A DNA stretch of 30,901 bases from an uncultured Prevotellaceae bacterium (GTDB lineage Bacteria; Bacteroidota; Bacteroidia; Bacteroidales; Bacteroidaceae): positions 1-30,901 of the forward strand of contig CALZJL010000002.1 of NCBI GenBank assembly GCA_945787625.1. The letters are read 5' to 3'. Both the position numbers and the translations under genes were made by a program. The notes under the pieces were generated by a model. The model ran no database searches. It worked only from the letters and a program-made list of their open reading frames with translations, and had not been told where the DNA came from. Shown here in pieces: positions 1-11,311 of the stretch; the stretch's first letter is position 1; every line of letters begins with the position of its first letter.

Positions 1-3000
1 TACCTGCAGGTATCAGATGGCCACAGATTACATTCTCCTTCATTCCATCCAGAGTATCGCTCTTGCCGTTGATAGCAGCCTCATTGAGCACCTTCGTGGT
101 CTCTTGGAACGAGGCAGCCGACATGAACGAATTGGTAGCCAATGACGCACGTGTGATACCCTGCAGTATCTGGGTCGAAGTAGCAGGCATAGCATCACGC
201 ACCTGTACGATGGCCTTGTCCTGACGCTTCAAAAGAGAATTCTCGTCACGCAACTTGCGTGCTGTAATAATCTGGCCTTTCTGGAAATTCTCACTCTCGC
301 CAGCATCTGTGACAACCTTCTTGCCCCAGATACGATCATTCTCCTCGGCAAATTCCAGCTTGTCGACTACCTGCTGCTCAAGGAAGCGAGTATCACCAGG
401 CTCGTCAATCTGTACCTTGCGCATCATCTGGCGCACGATGACCTCGAAGTGCTTGTCGTTGATCTTCACACCTTGCAGACGATATACGTCCTGAATCTCG
501 TTGACGATATACTCCTGTACGGCAGTAGGACCCTTGATGGCAAGAATATCCTGAGGAGTGATTGCACCATCTGACAGAGGAGTACCTGCACGCACGTTGT
601 CGTTGTCCTGTACGAGAATCTGCTTGGAGATAGGAATCAGGTACTTGCGTACGTCACCCTGCTTAGACGTAATCAGCACCTCACGGTTGCCACGCTTGAG
701 CTTGCCCATAGTCACTACACCATCGATCTCAGCCACGATAGCCGGATTAGACGGATTGCGTGCCTCAAAGAGCTCTGTCACACGAGGCAGACCACCAGTG
801 ATATCACCACCACCACCTACAGCACGAGGTATCTTGACGATAATCTCACCGACCTTGGCCATCTTGCCATCCTGTACGGCGATATGTCCACCGATAGGGA
901 AGTTATATGTACGCAAGATTTCTCCATTCTCATCAAGGATATGACATGCAGGCACCTTGTTACGATCCTTTGATTCGATGATGACATACTCAGACTGCTT
1001 GGTCGTCTCGTCGGTATCGACACGATAAGTCACGCCCTCGATGACATCCTCAAACTTGATCATACCAGCAGACTCCGTGACGATAACCGCATTAAACGGA
1101 TCCCACTGGCAGATAAGGTCATTCTTCTGTACGCTGTCACCATCACCCTTATACAGAATCGAACCATACGGTACATCCTGAGAGAGGAGCACGATACCTG
1201 TGCGCGGCTCGACAAAGCGAATTTCAGCCAGACGCGAAACTACAATCTGTGCGGGACCCTGCTCAGTCACCACATCCACAGTACGTAGCTCGTCAAACTC
1301 AATGGTAGCGTCATACTTCGAACGTATCTGTGCGTTGGCCACAGCATTGCCTGCAACACCACCGGCATGGAACGTACGGAGTGTCAGCTGGGTACCCGGC
1401 TCACCGATAGACTGTGCAGCGATGACACCCACAGCCTCGCCCTTCTGCACCATACGTTGCGAAGAAAGGTTGCGCCCATAACACTTCATGCAGACACCCT
1501 TGCGGCTCTCGCAGGTGAGAACCGAACGAATCTCCACCATCTCGATAGGGCTATCCTCAATCTCCTTGGCACGAGCCTCCGTGATTTCCTCACCAGAAGC
1601 CACAATTACCTTGCCCGTGATAGGGTGTATCACATCGTGTACACTCACACGACCGAGTATCCTGTCATAAAGAGACGATATCACCTCATCACCATTCTTC
1701 AGAGCCGTACACTCCAGACCGCGCAAGGTGCCACAATCCTCCTCATTGATAATCACATCGTGAGAGACATCGACCAGACGACGTGTCAGATAACCAGCAT
1801 CAGCAGTCTTCAAAGCCGTATCAGCAAGACCCTTACGAGCACCATGAGTAGAGATAAAGTACTCAAGCACCGACATACCCTCCTTAAAGTTGGAAAGGAT
1901 AGGGTTCTCAATAGTATCAGGCTCAGCACCAGCCTTCTGAGGCTTGGCCATCAAGCCACGCATACCCGAAAGCTGTGAGATCTGACCAGCACTACCACGG
2001 GCACCAGAGTCAAGCATCATGTACACAGCATTAAAGCCCTCGTCAGCCTCCTTCATCGTATTGATAAGAAGCTTTGAGAGATCATTGTTGACCTTAGTCC
2101 ACGTCTCAATGACCTTCTGGTGACGCTCTTTGTCAGTAATCAGACCCATCTCATAGTCTGCCGTGATATTCTCGATCTCATTCTGACCCTCCTGGACCAT
2201 CGTAGCCTTCTCCTTAGGGATAATAATATCACCGAGGTTGAAAGACAGACCGCCCTCGTAAGCCAGGCGATAGCCAAGATTCTTGATACCATCAAGAAAT
2301 TCGCAAGCACGTGCCACACCCACAGCCTTGATGACCGTAGTAATCAGTCCACGCAAAGACTTCTTGGCTATGACATCGTTGAAATAACCGATCTCAGTAG
2401 GAATAACCTCGTTGGCAATCAGGCGACCCACCGAAGTCTCTACCTGACGCTTACCAATAGTACCATCCTCCAGAATATCGTCCACGATCACCTTGATAGG
2501 AGCATGAATCTCCACCTTCTTCTGGTTGTAGGCAATTATAGCCTCCTCTGGAGCGTAGAACGACATGCCCGAGCCCTTAGCACCCGGACGCAGTTTGGTG
2601 ATATAATACAGACCAAGCACCATATCCTGTGAAGGCACAGTGATAGGATCGCCATTGGCAGGGTTAAGGATATTGTGAGACTGAAGCATCAGAATCTGAG
2701 CCTCCAGTATAGCCTCATTAGACAAAGGCAGATGCACAGCCATTTGGTCACCATCAAAGTCAGCATTGAACGCCGTACATGCCAGAGGGTGCAACTGTAT
2801 AGCCTTACCCTCAATCATCTTGGGCTGGAAAGCCTGAATACCCAGACGGTGCAGAGTAGGCGCACGGTTCAGCAAGACAGGGTGTCCCTTCATCACATTC
2901 TCCAAGATATCCCAAATCATAGGATCCTTGCGGTCTACAATCTTCTTAGCAGACTTCACCGTCTTGACAATACCACGCTCGATGAGCTTGCGGATAATGA

Positions 3001-4207
3001 ACGGTTTGTACAGCTCGGCAGCCATCAACTTAGGCAAGCCACACTCACCCATCTTCAGCTCAGGGCCAACAACGATGACCGAACGCGCAGAATAATCCAC
3101 ACGCTTACCCAGCAAGTTCTGACGGAAACGTCCCTGCTTACCCTTCAACGAGTCAGAGAGCGACTTCAGCGGACGATTGTTCTCAGTCTTCACCGCATTA
3201 GAGCGACGAGAGTTGTCGAAGAGCGAATCCACCGCCTCCTGCAGCATACGCTTCTCATTGCGAAGAATAACCTCAGGAGCCTTGATATCAATCAGACGCT
3301 TCAGACGATTGTTACGAATGATCACACGGCGATACAAGTCGTTGAGATCCGATGTAGCGAAACGGCCACCGTCAAGCGGTACGAGAGGACGGAGCTCAGG
3401 AGGAATGACAGGCAGAATCTTCAGAATCATCCATTCAGGCTTGTTGAGCTCGCGGCTTGCACGGAAGCTCTCGACCACCTGCAGACGCTTCAGCGCCTCA
3501 TTCTTGCGAGCCTGAGCACCCTCATTGCTTGCCATATCACGCAATTCGTAAGACAGAGCATCGAGGTCCACACGCTCCAGCAGATACAATATAGCCTCAG
3601 CACCCATCTTAGCGACGAACTTGTCAGGGTCATTATCATCCAGATAGAAATTCTCGCGTGGCAGACGCTCCTCAAGAGCGAGATACTCCTCCTCACTCAG
3701 CAAGTCACCCTGACGCACCACACCATCCTCGATGCCGAGGTCATCCTGTCCCTTCTTAGGAGCGAGAGGACCCGGATTGAGCACCACGTAACGCTCATAA
3801 TAGATAACGCTGTCGAGCTTCTTGGTAGGCATACCCAAGAGGTAACCAATCTTGTTAGGCAGAGAGCGGAAATACCAGATATGCGCGATAGGCACTACCA
3901 GCGAGATATGGCCGCTACGCTCGCGTCGTACCTTCTTCTCAGTCACCTCCACACCACATCTGTCGCAGACGATGCCACGATAGCGAATGCGCTTATACTT
4001 ACCGCAATGGCACTCATAGTCCTTCGTAGGACCAAAGATGCGCTCGCAAAACAGACCATCACGCTCAGGCTTATACGTACGATAATTGATCGTCTCAGGT
4101 TTGAGGACCTCACCGTATGAGTTCTCGAGTATTTCCTCAGGAGAAGCCAGAGAGATGGTTATCTTGGTGAAGTTGTTCTTCACTTTGGTTTCTTTTTTGA
4201 AAGCCAT
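1..4207 (-). CDS. rpoC: RNA polymerase subunit beta' (3' end beyond window)
   Basis: Largest catalytic subunit of RNA polymerase. About 1,402 codons are present, running from ATG at 4207 off the left edge without a stop; Bacteroidales RpoC is usually about 1,430 residues, so only the extreme C-terminus is missing. The N-terminal zinc site is Cys66, Cys68, Cys81 and Cys84. The active-site loop NADFDGD occupies residues 481-487, with Asp483, Asp485 and Asp487 as Mg ligands. The second zinc site is Cys825, Cys899, Cys906 and Cys909. The [13 protein letters not shown] trigger-loop region follows. The gene starts 43 bases after the rpoB stop and is surely cotranscribed with it. No frameshift was seen in the stretches I translated. 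Confidence 0.97.
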   Translation of the reverse strand, partial: MAFKKETKVKNNFTKITISLASPEEILENSYGEVLKPETINYRTYKPERDGLFCERIFGPTKDYECHCGKYKRIRYRGIVCDRCGVEVTEKKVRRERSGHISLVVPIAHIWYFRSLPNKIGYLLGMPTKKLDSVIYYERYVVLNPGPLAPKKGQDDLGIEDGVVRQGDLLSEEEYLALEERLPRENFYLDDNDPDKFVAKMGAEAILYLLERVDLDALSYELRDMASNEGAQARKNEALKRLQVVESFRASRELNKPEWMILKILPVIPPELRPLVPLDGGRFATSDLNDLYRRVIIRNNRLKRLIDIKAPEVILRNEKRMLQEAVDSLFDNSRRSNAVKTENNRPLKSLSDSLKGKQGRFRQNLLGKRVDYSARSVIVVGPELKMGECGLPKLMAAELYKPFIIRKLIERGIVKTVKSAKKIVDRKDPMIWDILENVMKGHPVLLNRAPTLHRLGIQAFQPKMIEGKAIQLHPLACTAFNADFDGDQMAVHLPLSNEAILEAQILMLQSHNILNPANGDPITVPSQDMVLGLYYITKLRPGAKGSGMSFYAPEEAIIAYNQKKVEIHAPIKVIVDDILEDGTIGKRQVETSVGRLIANEVIPTEIGYFNDVIAKKSLRGLITTVIKAVGVARACEFLDGIKNLGYRLAYEGGLSFNLGDIIIPKEKATMVQEGQNEIENITADYEMGLITDKERHQKVIETWTKVNNDLSKLLINTMKEADEGFNAVYMMLDSGARGSAGQISQLSGMRGLMAKPQKAGAEPDTIENPILSNFKEGMSVLEYFISTHGARKGLADTALKTADAGYLTRRLVDVSHDVIINEEDCGTLRGLECTALKNGDEVISSLYDRILGRVSVHDVIHPITGKVIVASGEEITEARAKEIEDSPIEMVEIRSVLTCESRKGVCMKCYGRNLSSQRMVQKGEAVGVIAAQSIGEPGTQLTLRTFHAGGVAGNAVANAQIRSKYDATIEFDELRTVDVVTEQGPAQIVVSRLAEIRFVEPRTGIVLLSQDVPYGSILYKGDGDSVQKNDLICQWDPFNAVIVTESAGMIKFEDVIEGVTYRVDTDETTKQSEYVIIESKDRNKVPACHILDENGEILRTYNFPIGGHIAVQDGKMAKVGEIIVKIPRAVGGGGDITGGLPRVTELFEARNPSNPAIVAEIDGVVTMGKLKRGNREVLITSKQGDVRKYLIPISKQILVQDNDNVRAGTPLSDGAITPQDILAIKGPTAVQEYIVNEIQDVYRLQGVKINDKHFEVIVRQMMRKVQIDEPGDTRFLEQQVVDKLEFAEENDRIWGKKVVTDAGESENFQKGQIITARKLRDENSLLKRQDKAIVQVRDAMPATSTQILQGITRASLATNSFMSAASFQETTKVLNEAAINGKSDTLDGMKENVICGHLIPAG

Positions 4208-4250
4208 ATATTGTTGTTTGTTCTTTAAAAATGTAACGTTGGCCCAACAA

Positions 4251-7200
4251 CTAATCAAGAGTTATGCTCAGGCCCAGACCACGCAATTCGTGCAGCAGCA
4301 CATTGAGAGACTCAGGAATACCCGGTGTAGGCATCTTCTCACCCTTGACGATAGCCTCATAAGCCTTAGAACGACCCGTGACATCATCCGACTTGATGGT
4401 AAGAATCTCCTGAAGGACGTGGCTCGCACCGAAAGCCTCGATAGCCCAGACCTCCATCTCACCGAAACGCTGTCCACCGAACTGCGCCTTACCACCGAGA
4501 GGCTGCTGAGTGATGAGACTATACGGACCGATAGAGCGAGCATGCATCTTGTCCTCAACCATATGTCCGAGCTTCAGCATATAAGCCACACCCACAGTAG
4601 CAAGCTGGTCAAACGGCTCACCCGTAGCACCATCATACAACTGAGTCGAGCAGTACTGAGGCAATCCAGCCTTTTCAGTCCACTCGTTCAAGTCCTCAAG
4701 ATGCGCACCATCAAAGATAGGCGTAGCAAACTTCACGCCCAACTTACGACCCGCAGCACCAAGCACCGTCTCGAAAATCTGGCCGATATTCATACGCGAA
4801 GGCACGCCCAGAGGGTTCAACACGATATCCACAGGAGTACCATCAGCAAGGAAAGGCATATCCTCCTGACGCACCACCTTCGACACGATACCCTTGTTAC
4901 CATGACGTCCAGCCATCTTATCGCCCACGCCAATCTTGCGCTTCTTAGCGATATAGACCTTAGCCATCTGTATGATACCACTTGGCAACTCGTCACCAAT
5001 AGTGATAGCAAACTTCGCACGCTTAATCTCAGCGTCCAAGACCTTATATTTCTTGATGAAGTTCATCACCAAAGTCCTGATGAGCCCATTGACATGCTCA
5101 TCATCAGTCCAGCCCGTCAGCTGGATAGACGTATAGTCGAAACTCTCCAGCACAGGAGCAGTAAACTCCGCCCCCTCAGGGATAACCACAGCATCCATAT
5201 AATCCTTGACCCCAGCAGACTTCTTGCCCGCAGTCAGCTCAAGAATCTTGTCCACCAGGATAGCCTTCAGATCCTCATACTTAGACTGGAACTCCTCATC
5301 AATAGCAGCCAAACGCCTGCGATCCTCCGCCTTGGCAGAGCGAGACTTGATAGCCTTAGAGAACAACTTCTTGTCGATCACCGTACCCTTCAGCGAAGGA
5401 GTAGCCTTGAGCGAAGCATCCTTCACATCGCCAGCCTTATCGCCAAAGATAGCACGCAACAATTTCTCCTCAGGTGAAGGATCACTCTCACCCTTAGGAG
5501 TAATCTTGCCAATCATGATATCGCCAGGCACGATATTAGCACCCACACGCACGATACCATTCTCATCAAGATCCTTAGTAGCCTCCTCACTCACATTCGG
5601 GATATCCGAAGTCAGTTCCTCCATACCACGCTTAGTCTCACGCACCTCAAGCGAGAACTCCTCAACATGGATACTCGTCAGGATATCCTCACGCACCACG
5701 CGCTCATTCAGCACGATAGCGTCCTCATAGTTATATCCCTTCCAAGGCATGTAAGCCACAAGCAAGTTCTTACCCAGAGCCAACTCACCATTCTCAGTAG
5801 AATAGCCCTCAGTCAAGATATCACCAGCCTTCACACGCTGACCCTTCTCACAAATCGGGCGCAAGTCAATCGTCATATTCTGGTTCGTCCTGCGGAACTT
5901 CGGTATCCGATACTCCTTGACAGCAGGCTCAAACGAAACAAACTCCTCCTCCTCCGTACGATCATACAAGATACGGATAGTCGTAGCATCCACATACTCA
6001 ATGACACCATCGCCCTCAGCAGTAATCATCGTGCGCGAATCCTCACACACCTGCTTCTCAATACCCGTACCCACGATAGGAGCCTCCGAACGCATCAAAG
6101 GCACAGCCTGACGCATCATGTTGCTACCCATCAAAGCACGGTGGGCATCATCATGCTCAAGGAAAGGAATCAAGCCAGCAGCTATAGAAGTAATCTGCTG
6201 CGGAGCCACGTCCATCAGATTCACCTGAGCAGGCGGAACCACAGGATAGTCATCGTCCATACGGCACTTCACCACCTTGCGAATAAACGTACCGTCCTCA
6301 CGCAGCGGAGCATTACCCTGACCGATGACCAGACCCTCCTCCTCCTCAGCACTATAATAGCGTACACCATTCTCAGAGAGGTCAACCACAGAGTTCTCCA
6401 CCTTACGATAAGGAGTCTCGATAAAGCCCATATCGTTAATCTTCGCATACATGCAAAGCGAACTAATCAGACCGATGTTCGGACCCTCAGGAGACTCAAT
6501 CGGACACAGACGGCCATAATGCGTATAATGCACGTCACGCACCTCAAAACCAGCACGTTCACGGCTCAGGCCACCAGGACCGAGCGCAGAAAGACGACGC
6601 TTGTGAGTGACCTCAGCCAGAGGATTGGTCTGATCCATGAACTGGCTCAAAGGATTAGTACCGAAGAACTGGTTGATCACACTCGAAACCGTCTTGGCAT
6701 TAATCAACTCAGTAGGAGTAAACACCTCATTGTCACGCACGTTCATGCGCTCGCGAATAGTACGGCTCATACGAGTCAGACCAATCGCAAACTGATTGGC
6801 GAGCTGCTCACCCACAGTACGCACACGACGATTTGAAAGATGGTCAATATCATCAACATTAGCCTGCGAATTGACAAGCTGTATCAGATACTTGATAATC
6901 TCTATAATATCCTCCTTGGTCAGCACACGCACATCCATGCTCGTCTCAAGACCAAGCTTCTTGTTGATGCGGTAACGACCCACCTCGCCCAAGTCATAAC
7001 GCTTGTCCGAGAAGAAGAGGTTCTGAATAACCTCCTTTGCGCTCGCCTCATCAGCAGGATCAGCATTACGCAGCTGACGATAAATATAATTGATAGCCTC
7101 CTTCTCCGAGTTGGAAGTATCCTTCTGAAGAGTATTGAAAATGATGCTAAAGTCATTAGCCGTAGACAGATCCTTATGCAGCAGAATTGAAGACTCACCG

Positions 7201-8060
7201 CTCTCCAGAATCAAGTCAATATTCTCCTGAGTCAGTTCGCTCTCACGATCGAGCAACACCTCGTTGCGCTCGATAGAGACAACCTCACCAGTATCCTCAT
7301 CAACAAAATCCTCGACCCAACTCTTCAGCACACGCGCAGCCAAACGCTGTCCGAGATGTTTGTTGAGATTAGTCTTGTTGACCTTGACCTCCTCAGCCAA
7401 ATCAAAAATCTCAAGGATATCACGGTCATTCTCATAGCCGATAGCACGGAGCAGAGTAGTCACAGGCAACTTCTTCTTACGGTCGATGTAAGCATACATC
7501 ACATTGTTAATGTCCGTAGCAAACTCAATCCAGCTACCCTTGAACGGGATGATACGCGCCGAATACAGCTGAGTACCATTAGAGTGTACACTCGAACCAA
7601 AGAAGACACCAGGCGAACGATGCAACTGGCTCACCACCACACGCTCCGCACCATTGATGACAAACGTACCATTGTCCGTCATATACGGGATAGGACCGAG
7701 GAACACATCCTGAATGACCGTATCAAAATCCTCATGCTCGGGATCCGTACAATACAGTTTGAGTTTAGCCTTCAGAGGCACACTATACGTAAGACCACGC
7801 TCCAAACACTCCTCCACCGAGTAGCGAGGCGGGTCGATATAATAATCCAGAAACTCAAGAACGAAGTTGTTGCGAGTGTCAGCAATAGGGAAATTCTCGC
7901 TAAACACCTTATACAGGCCATCATTCTTGCGCAGTTCGGGAGGAGTATCCAACTGGAGGAAGTCCTTAAAAGACTTCAGCTGCACCTCAAGGAAATCCGG
8001 GAAAGCATAAGGAGCCTTGATAGTAGCGAAATTGACTCTGTTGTTAATGATTTTAGACAT
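4251..8060 (-). CDS. rpoB: RNA polymerase subunit beta
   Basis: Second large catalytic subunit of RNA polymerase, 1,269 residues, the usual Bacteroidales length. It begins [15 protein letters not shown] and ends GLGLSITLD. The rifampicin-pocket segment ([11 protein letters not shown], then [12 protein letters not shown]) carries the usual sensitive-type residues, including the His and Ser of HKRRLS, so no resistance substitution is apparent there. The conserved C-terminal [12 protein letters not shown] and [18 protein letters not shown] motifs are present. The 113-base gap from rplL contains a terminator-like attenuator, so expression probably depends on read-through from the ribosomal protein genes. 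rpoC follows after 43 bases. Confidence 0.98.
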   Translation of the reverse strand: MSKIINNRVNFATIKAPYAFPDFLEVQLKSFKDFLQLDTPPELRKNDGLYKVFSENFPIADTRNNFVLEFLDYYIDPPRYSVEECLERGLTYSVPLKAKLKLYCTDPEHEDFDTVIQDVFLGPIPYMTDNGTFVINGAERVVVSQLHRSPGVFFGSSVHSNGTQLYSARIIPFKGSWIEFATDINNVMYAYIDRKKKLPVTTLLRAIGYENDRDILEIFDLAEEVKVNKTNLNKHLGQRLAARVLKSWVEDFVDEDTGEVVSIERNEVLLDRESELTQENIDLILESGESSILLHKDLSTANDFSIIFNTLQKDTSNSEKEAINYIYRQLRNADPADEASAKEVIQNLFFSDKRYDLGEVGRYRINKKLGLETSMDVRVLTKEDIIEIIKYLIQLVNSQANVDDIDHLSNRRVRTVGEQLANQFAIGLTRMSRTIRERMNVRDNEVFTPTELINAKTVSSVINQFFGTNPLSQFMDQTNPLAEVTHKRRLSALGPGGLSRERAGFEVRDVHYTHYGRLCPIESPEGPNIGLISSLCMYAKINDMGFIETPYRKVENSVVDLSENGVRYYSAEEEEGLVIGQGNAPLREDGTFIRKVVKCRMDDDYPVVPPAQVNLMDVAPQQITSIAAGLIPFLEHDDAHRALMGSNMMRQAVPLMRSEAPIVGTGIEKQVCEDSRTMITAEGDGVIEYVDATTIRILYDRTEEEEFVSFEPAVKEYRIPKFRRTNQNMTIDLRPICEKGQRVKAGDILTEGYSTENGELALGKNLLVAYMPWKGYNYEDAIVLNERVVREDILTSIHVEEFSLEVRETKRGMEELTSDIPNVSEEATKDLDENGIVRVGANIVPGDIMIGKITPKGESDPSPEEKLLRAIFGDKAGDVKDASLKATPSLKGTVIDKKLFSKAIKSRSAKAEDRRRLAAIDEEFQSKYEDLKAILVDKILELTAGKKSAGVKDYMDAVVIPEGAEFTAPVLESFDYTSIQLTGWTDDEHVNGLIRTLVMNFIKKYKVLDAEIKRAKFAITIGDELPSGIIQMAKVYIAKKRKIGVGDKMAGRHGNKGIVSKVVRQEDMPFLADGTPVDIVLNPLGVPSRMNIGQIFETVLGAAGRKLGVKFATPIFDGAHLEDLNEWTEKAGLPQYCSTQLYDGATGEPFDQLATVGVAYMLKLGHMVEDKMHARSIGPYSLITQQPLGGKAQFGGQRFGEMEVWAIEAFGASHVLQEILTIKSDDVTGRSKAYEAIVKGEKMPTPGIPESLNVLLHELRGLGLSITLD

Positions 8061-8090
8061 CTATGATTAAATATTAACGTGTTTACACAC

Positions 8091-8128
8091 AAAAAGGTAA
8101 AGAACCCTCTACCAGAGGATTCCTTACC
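8091..8128 (-). terminator. Attenuator-like stem-loop between rplL and rpoB
   Basis: On the transcribed minus strand, bases 8128-8114 pair with 8110-8096. This gives a 15-bp uninterrupted stem (two G-T wobbles) closed by a 3-base loop, followed at once by five T residues (8095-8091). That is the form of an intrinsic terminator, but it lies inside a conserved operon. A partial terminator or RNA-processing hairpin at this place is known in Escherichia coli, where it reduces rpoBC relative to rplJL transcription; the same role here is inference. A smaller 5-bp stem (8149-8145 with 8138-8134) lies just upstream. Confidence 0.75.
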
Positions 8129-8173
8129 GTTATACCTTTACGGGAAGGTTTACTAAATAGGAACGAAGTACGA

Positions 8174-8545
8174 TTACTTCAGTTCAACCTTAGCACCAGC
8201 GTCCTCGAGCTGCTTCTTCAGAGCCTCAGCGTCAGCCTTAGGCATACCCTCCTTCAATACAGAAGGAACGCCATCGACAGCCTCCTTAGCCTCCTTCAGA
8301 CCAAGACCGCAAGCCTCCTTGACAGCCTTCACAACCTGAAGCTTAGCAGCACCAGCCTCAACGAGAACGACATCGAAATCAGTCTTCTCCTCAACGGCAG
8401 CAGCACCTTCACCACCAGCAGCAACTACAACAGCAGCAGCAGCAGGCTCAATACCATAAGTCTCCTTAAGTTCGTTCTTGAGGTCGATAACCTCCTGTAC
8501 TGTGAGCGCAACGAGCTCAGCAGCGATAGCCTTAATATCAGCCAT
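8174..8545 (-). CDS. rplL: 50S ribosomal protein L7/L12
   Basis: Acidic stalk protein that recruits translation factors to the ribosome, 123 residues. It shows the expected plan: an N-terminal dimerisation helix (about residues 1-35), an Ala/Gly-rich flexible hinge (about 36-52, [16 protein letters not shown]) and a C-terminal factor-binding domain (about 56-123). The last contains the conserved KTDFDVVL start and the [15 protein letters not shown] helix. It follows rplJ by 46 bases and precedes the rplL-rpoB attenuator. Confidence 0.98.
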   Translation of the reverse strand: MADIKAIAAELVALTVQEVIDLKNELKETYGIEPAAAAVVVAAGGEGAAAVEEKTDFDVVLVEAGAAKLQVVKAVKEACGLGLKEAKEAVDGVPSVLKEGMPKADAEALKKQLEDAGAKVELK

Positions 8546-8591
8546 TTTCTATAATCTATTTAATTTGTTAATAAATCGAATTAAGTAAATA

Positions 8592-9107
8592 TTACTCGGC
8601 AGCGGCCTCCTCGGCAGGAGCATCTGCGTTGTCCTTGTTCTCCAGAGCGCTCAAGACGTTCATAATCGGAGATTCCAGAGCAGCGATAACATCGGCGATG
8701 AGCTCGTTCTTGCTCTTCAAAGCGCAAAGCACAGGGAGCTTGTCAGCACCTACATACATCATCTGCTCAGCATAAGCAGCCTTGAGAGCAGGCCTCTCCT
8801 GCTTCTTGCTCGTCAACTCCTTGACCAGACGCGCAGGAACATTAGCAGTCTCAGTAAACAGGACAGCAGTCGTACCTACCAAGACACTCTTCAGCTCAGA
8901 GAAGTCATTCTCAGCACTCTCCAGCGCCTTTTCCAAGAGGCTGTTCTTGACAACAACCATCTTGACATTCTGCTGGAAGCACTTACGGCGCATAGCGCTC
9001 GTCTGCTCAGAGTTCATACCCTCTACGTCCACCAAGTAGAAGTGTGGGTATTGCGCCAGCAACTCACCGAGCTGGCTAATTATAACGGCTTTATCTTCCT
9101 TTCTCAT
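8592..9107 (-). CDS. rplJ: 50S ribosomal protein L10
   Basis: Base of the ribosomal stalk. It anchors L7/L12 dimers on 23S rRNA through its C-terminal helix, and in many bacteria it represses its own operon at the mRNA leader. 171 residues, a normal length. The N-terminal rRNA-binding domain (MRKEDKAVIISQL, then KMVVVKNSLLEKAL) is intact, and the C-terminus is an Ala/Glu-rich tail. The gap to rplA is only 14 bases, so there is no room for a separate L10 leader of the kind seen in Gammaproteobacteria. Any autoregulation must act within the long transcript. Confidence 0.97.
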   Translation of the reverse strand: MRKEDKAVIISQLGELLAQYPHFYLVDVEGMNSEQTSAMRRKCFQQNVKMVVVKNSLLEKALESAENDFSELKSVLVGTTAVLFTETANVPARLVKELTSKKQERPALKAAYAEQMMYVGADKLPVLCALKSKNELIADVIAALESPIMNVLSALENKDNADAPAEEAAAE

Positions 9108-9121
9108 GTCGTGTAACTAAA

Positions 9122-9820
9122 TTAGATTTCCTCAGTAGCCTTAGGATCAACCTTGATACCACGGCTCATTGTACTTGAAAGATAAATACTCTTGATATAA
9201 GTACCCTTAGCAGCAGCAGGCTTGAGCTTGATAATAGTAGCAATAAACTCCTTGGCATTCTGAGCGATAGCCTCAGCAGAGAAGCTCACCTTACCGATAG
9301 AAGTATGAACGATACCATTCTTGTCCACCTTGAAGTCAATCTTACCAGCCTTGACCTCGCGGATAGCCTGAGCCACATTCATCGTTACAGTACCACTCTT
9401 AGGGTTAGGCATCAATCCACGAGGACCCAGCACACGACCCAGAGCACCAATCTTACCCATGATGGCAGGCATAGTGATAATCACATCAACATCAGTCCAG
9501 CCACCCTTGATCTTCTCGATATACTCATCCAGACCCACATAGTCAGCACCAGCCTCCTTAGCAGCAGTCTCCTGATCAGGAGTACAAAGACAGAGTACAC
9601 GAGTCACCTTACCGGTACCATTAGGCAATGAAACCACGCCACGTACCATCTGGTTAGCCTTACGGGGATCAACGCCGAGACGGACATCAATATCTACAGA
9701 AGCATCGAACTTGGTAGTAGTAATCTCCTTGACCAAGGCAGAAGCCTCCTTGAGAGTGTATGCCTTCCCTGCTTCAATCTTCTCAGCTACCAATTTCTGA
9801 TTCTTTGTCAGTTTACTCAT
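9122..9820 (-). CDS. rplA: 50S ribosomal protein L1
   Basis: L1 stalk protein, which binds 23S rRNA near the E site and helps release deacylated tRNA. 232 residues, typical for the family. The signature region [20 protein letters not shown] (about residues 125-145) is intact, as are the VDVRLGVDP segment and the C-terminal [10 protein letters not shown]. It follows rplK after 20 bases and precedes rplJ after 14. It is part of the tRNA-tuf-secE-nusG-rpl-rpo transcription unit. Confidence 0.98.
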   Translation of the reverse strand: MSKLTKNQKLVAEKIEAGKAYTLKEASALVKEITTTKFDASVDIDVRLGVDPRKANQMVRGVVSLPNGTGKVTRVLCLCTPDQETAAKEAGADYVGLDEYIEKIKGGWTDVDVIITMPAIMGKIGALGRVLGPRGLMPNPKSGTVTMNVAQAIREVKAGKIDFKVDKNGIVHTSIGKVSFSAEAIAQNAKEFIATIIKLKPAAAKGTYIKSIYLSSTMSRGIKVDPKATEEI

Positions 9821-9840
9821 TGTTAATTTGAAGATTTAAA

Positions 9841-10281
9841 TTATTTACCAGGGAACTCACCCTTAACCGTGATACCCATACTTCTTGCAGTACCAGCCAC
9901 GAGAGTCATAGCAGCCTCGACCGTGAAACAATTCAAGTCAGGCATCTTACCCTCAGCGATAGTGCGCACCTGATCCCAAGTGATCTCAGCCACCTTCTTA
10001 CGGTTAGGCTCAGCAGAACCACTCTTGATCTTGGCAAGCTCCATGAGCTGAACAGCCACAGGAGGAGTCTTAACGACAAAATCATAAGACTTGTCGTTGT
10101 AGTATGTAATTACTACAGGCAGAACCTTACCAGCCTTGTCCTGGGTGCGGGCATTGAATGCCTTGCAGAAATCCATGATATTGATACCCTTAGAACCCAG
10201 AGCAGGACCTACTGGAGGAGAAGGATTAGCTGCGCCGCCTTTAATCTGCAATTTGATAAATCCAGCAACTTCTTTAGCCAT
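9841..10281 (-). CDS. rplK: 50S ribosomal protein L11
   Basis: Binds the GTPase-associated centre of 23S rRNA and in many bacteria is needed for stringent-response sensing. 146 residues. The proline-rich N-terminal segment [16 protein letters not shown] (about residues 20-35) and the C-terminal rRNA-binding domain ending [11 protein letters not shown] are both present. The start is ATG at 10281, preceded by an A/T-rich leader without a Shine-Dalgarno sequence, as is common in Bacteroidota. The gap to nusG is 52 bases. Confidence 0.98.
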   Translation of the reverse strand: MAKEVAGFIKLQIKGGAANPSPPVGPALGSKGINIMDFCKAFNARTQDKAGKVLPVVITYYNDKSYDFVVKTPPVAVQLMELAKIKSGSAEPNRKKVAEITWDQVRTIAEGKMPDLNCFTVEAAMTLVAGTARSMGITVKGEFPGK

Positions 10282-10333
10282 TGTTTTTTTAACTCTTAAA
10301 TTGTGTTTTTATGAGAGAAGCCCCGACACCAGG

Positions 10334-10888
10334 TCAGAGTTTCTCAACCTGCATAAAACCAAGCTCCATCGGAGTCTTGCGACCGAAGATTTTCACCACG
10401 ACCTTAAGTTTCTTCTTTTCGGTCGAAATCTCCTCAATCACCGCATCGAAGCCATTGAAAGGACCGTCAGTAACCTTGACGCTCTCGCCGACCTCAAACG
10501 GAATCACAATCTCCTCAGGCACGTCCTGCAGCTCATCGACCGTACCCAGCATATGAGCGACCTCAGAAGGCGTCATAGGCATAGGGTGAGTATCAGCCTT
10601 GGCAGCAGTCAGGAAACCAAGCACGTTCGGGACATTTCGGAGCTGTTGTTGAGTCTCACCAACCAGCGAAGCCTCCACAAAGACATATCCGCTGAAACGG
10701 TTCTTCTCCTTCACAACCCTTTTACCATTACGGACCGTGACGACTTTCTCCGTCGGAATAAGTACCTGTCCTACATTCTTAGCAATATCCTCATGCTGAG
10801 CGACCATTGCATCGATGTACTCCTTTACTTTGCCTTCCTTGCCACTAATGGCACGCATCACGTACCATTTCTTTTCAATTTCAGCCAT
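10334..10888 (-). CDS. nusG: Transcription elongation/antitermination factor NusG
   Basis: Binds RNA polymerase through its N-terminal domain and links transcription to the ribosome or Rho through its KOW domain. I start it at ATG 10888 (MAEIEKKWYVMRAISG), giving 184 residues. An ATG seven codons earlier (10909) directly abuts the secE stop, but its extra residues (MTFEFGN) are not part of the usual family start. The NGN domain covers about residues 5-115 and the KOW motif about 132-160 (FEVGESVKVTDGPFNGFDAV). The gap from secE is 21 bases. Ordinary NusG length argues against a specialised NusG paralogue such as UpxY. Confidence 0.95.
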   Translation of the reverse strand: MAEIEKKWYVMRAISGKEGKVKEYIDAMVAQHEDIAKNVGQVLIPTEKVVTVRNGKRVVKEKNRFSGYVFVEASLVGETQQQLRNVPNVLGFLTAAKADTHPMPMTPSEVAHMLGTVDELQDVPEEIVIPFEVGESVKVTDGPFNGFDAVIEEISTEKKKLKVVVKIFGRKTPMELGFMQVEKL

Positions 10889-10909
10889 ATTCCCAAACTC
10901 AAAAGTCAT

Positions 10910-11116
10910 TTATCGCAGCAAGCTGTAGATAATTTCCATAGCTTTCTGCCAAACAGAGTCCATACAGAAGATAACCAGCGCGATAACAAGGGAAGCAATT
11001 AAAACAACTACCGCACTGTTCATCAGTTCCGTACGCGAAGGCCATGTGGTCTTATGTACCAGTTCTTCGTATGATGCGCTGCAAGCATTTATGCAGCTCG
11101 TGAAAAAGTTCTTCAT
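10910..11116 (-). CDS. secE: Preprotein translocase subunit SecE
   Basis: Small essential clamp subunit of the SecYEG channel in the inner membrane. I start it at ATG 11116 (MKNFFTSCINACSASYEELV), giving 68 residues. A longer reading frame to 11164 would run into the tRNA-Trp gene and its extra residues are not SecE-like. The conserved amphipathic motif KTTWPS (residues 22-27) is followed by a single membrane helix (about 34-51). It sits 18 bases downstream of tRNA-Trp and just before nusG, the usual secE-nusG pairing. Confidence 0.93.
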   Translation of the reverse strand: MKNFFTSCINACSASYEELVHKTTWPSRTELMNSAVVVLIASLVIALVIFCMDSVWQKAMEIIYSLLR

Positions 11117-11134
11117 TGATATTCTTACGTTATG

Positions 11135-11207
11135 CACGGGAAGAGAGGCTCGAACTCCCGACACCTGGTTTTGGAGACCAGTGCTCTACCGACTGAGCTA
11201 TTCCCGT
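11135..11207 (-). tRNA. tRNA-Trp (CCA)
   Basis: A 73-base cloverleaf. The acceptor stem is ACGGGAA with TTCCCGT, and the D-arm is GCTCAGTCGGTAGAGC. The anticodon stem CTGGT/ACCAG closes the loop CTCCAAA (anticodon CCA), and the T-arm has GTTCGAGC. The discriminator base is G, as expected for Trp. The 3' CCA is not encoded (CAT follows). It lies between tuf and secE and must be cut out of the polycistronic transcript. Confidence 0.97.
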
Positions 11208-11213
11208 ATTAAA

Positions 11214-11265
11214 GGTTGAGAGTTGGAGACGGAGCGTCAAGCCCACAAATCTGAAACCCTCAACC
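11214..11265 (-). other. Long stem-loop in the tuf to tRNA-Trp spacer
   Basis: An 11-bp inverted repeat (11214-11224 with 11255-11265, one G-T wobble in RNA) encloses 30 bases that contain a smaller GACG/CGTC stem. On the transcript it starts 47 bases after the tuf stop and ends 6 bases before the tRNA-Trp 5' end. There is no strong T-run, so it is more likely an mRNA 3'-end or processing structure than an efficient terminator. Confidence 0.5.
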
Positions 11266-11311
11266 GTATTGTCTACGATTCGCGCATAGGCGCAAACCAC
11301 ACTATCGACTA

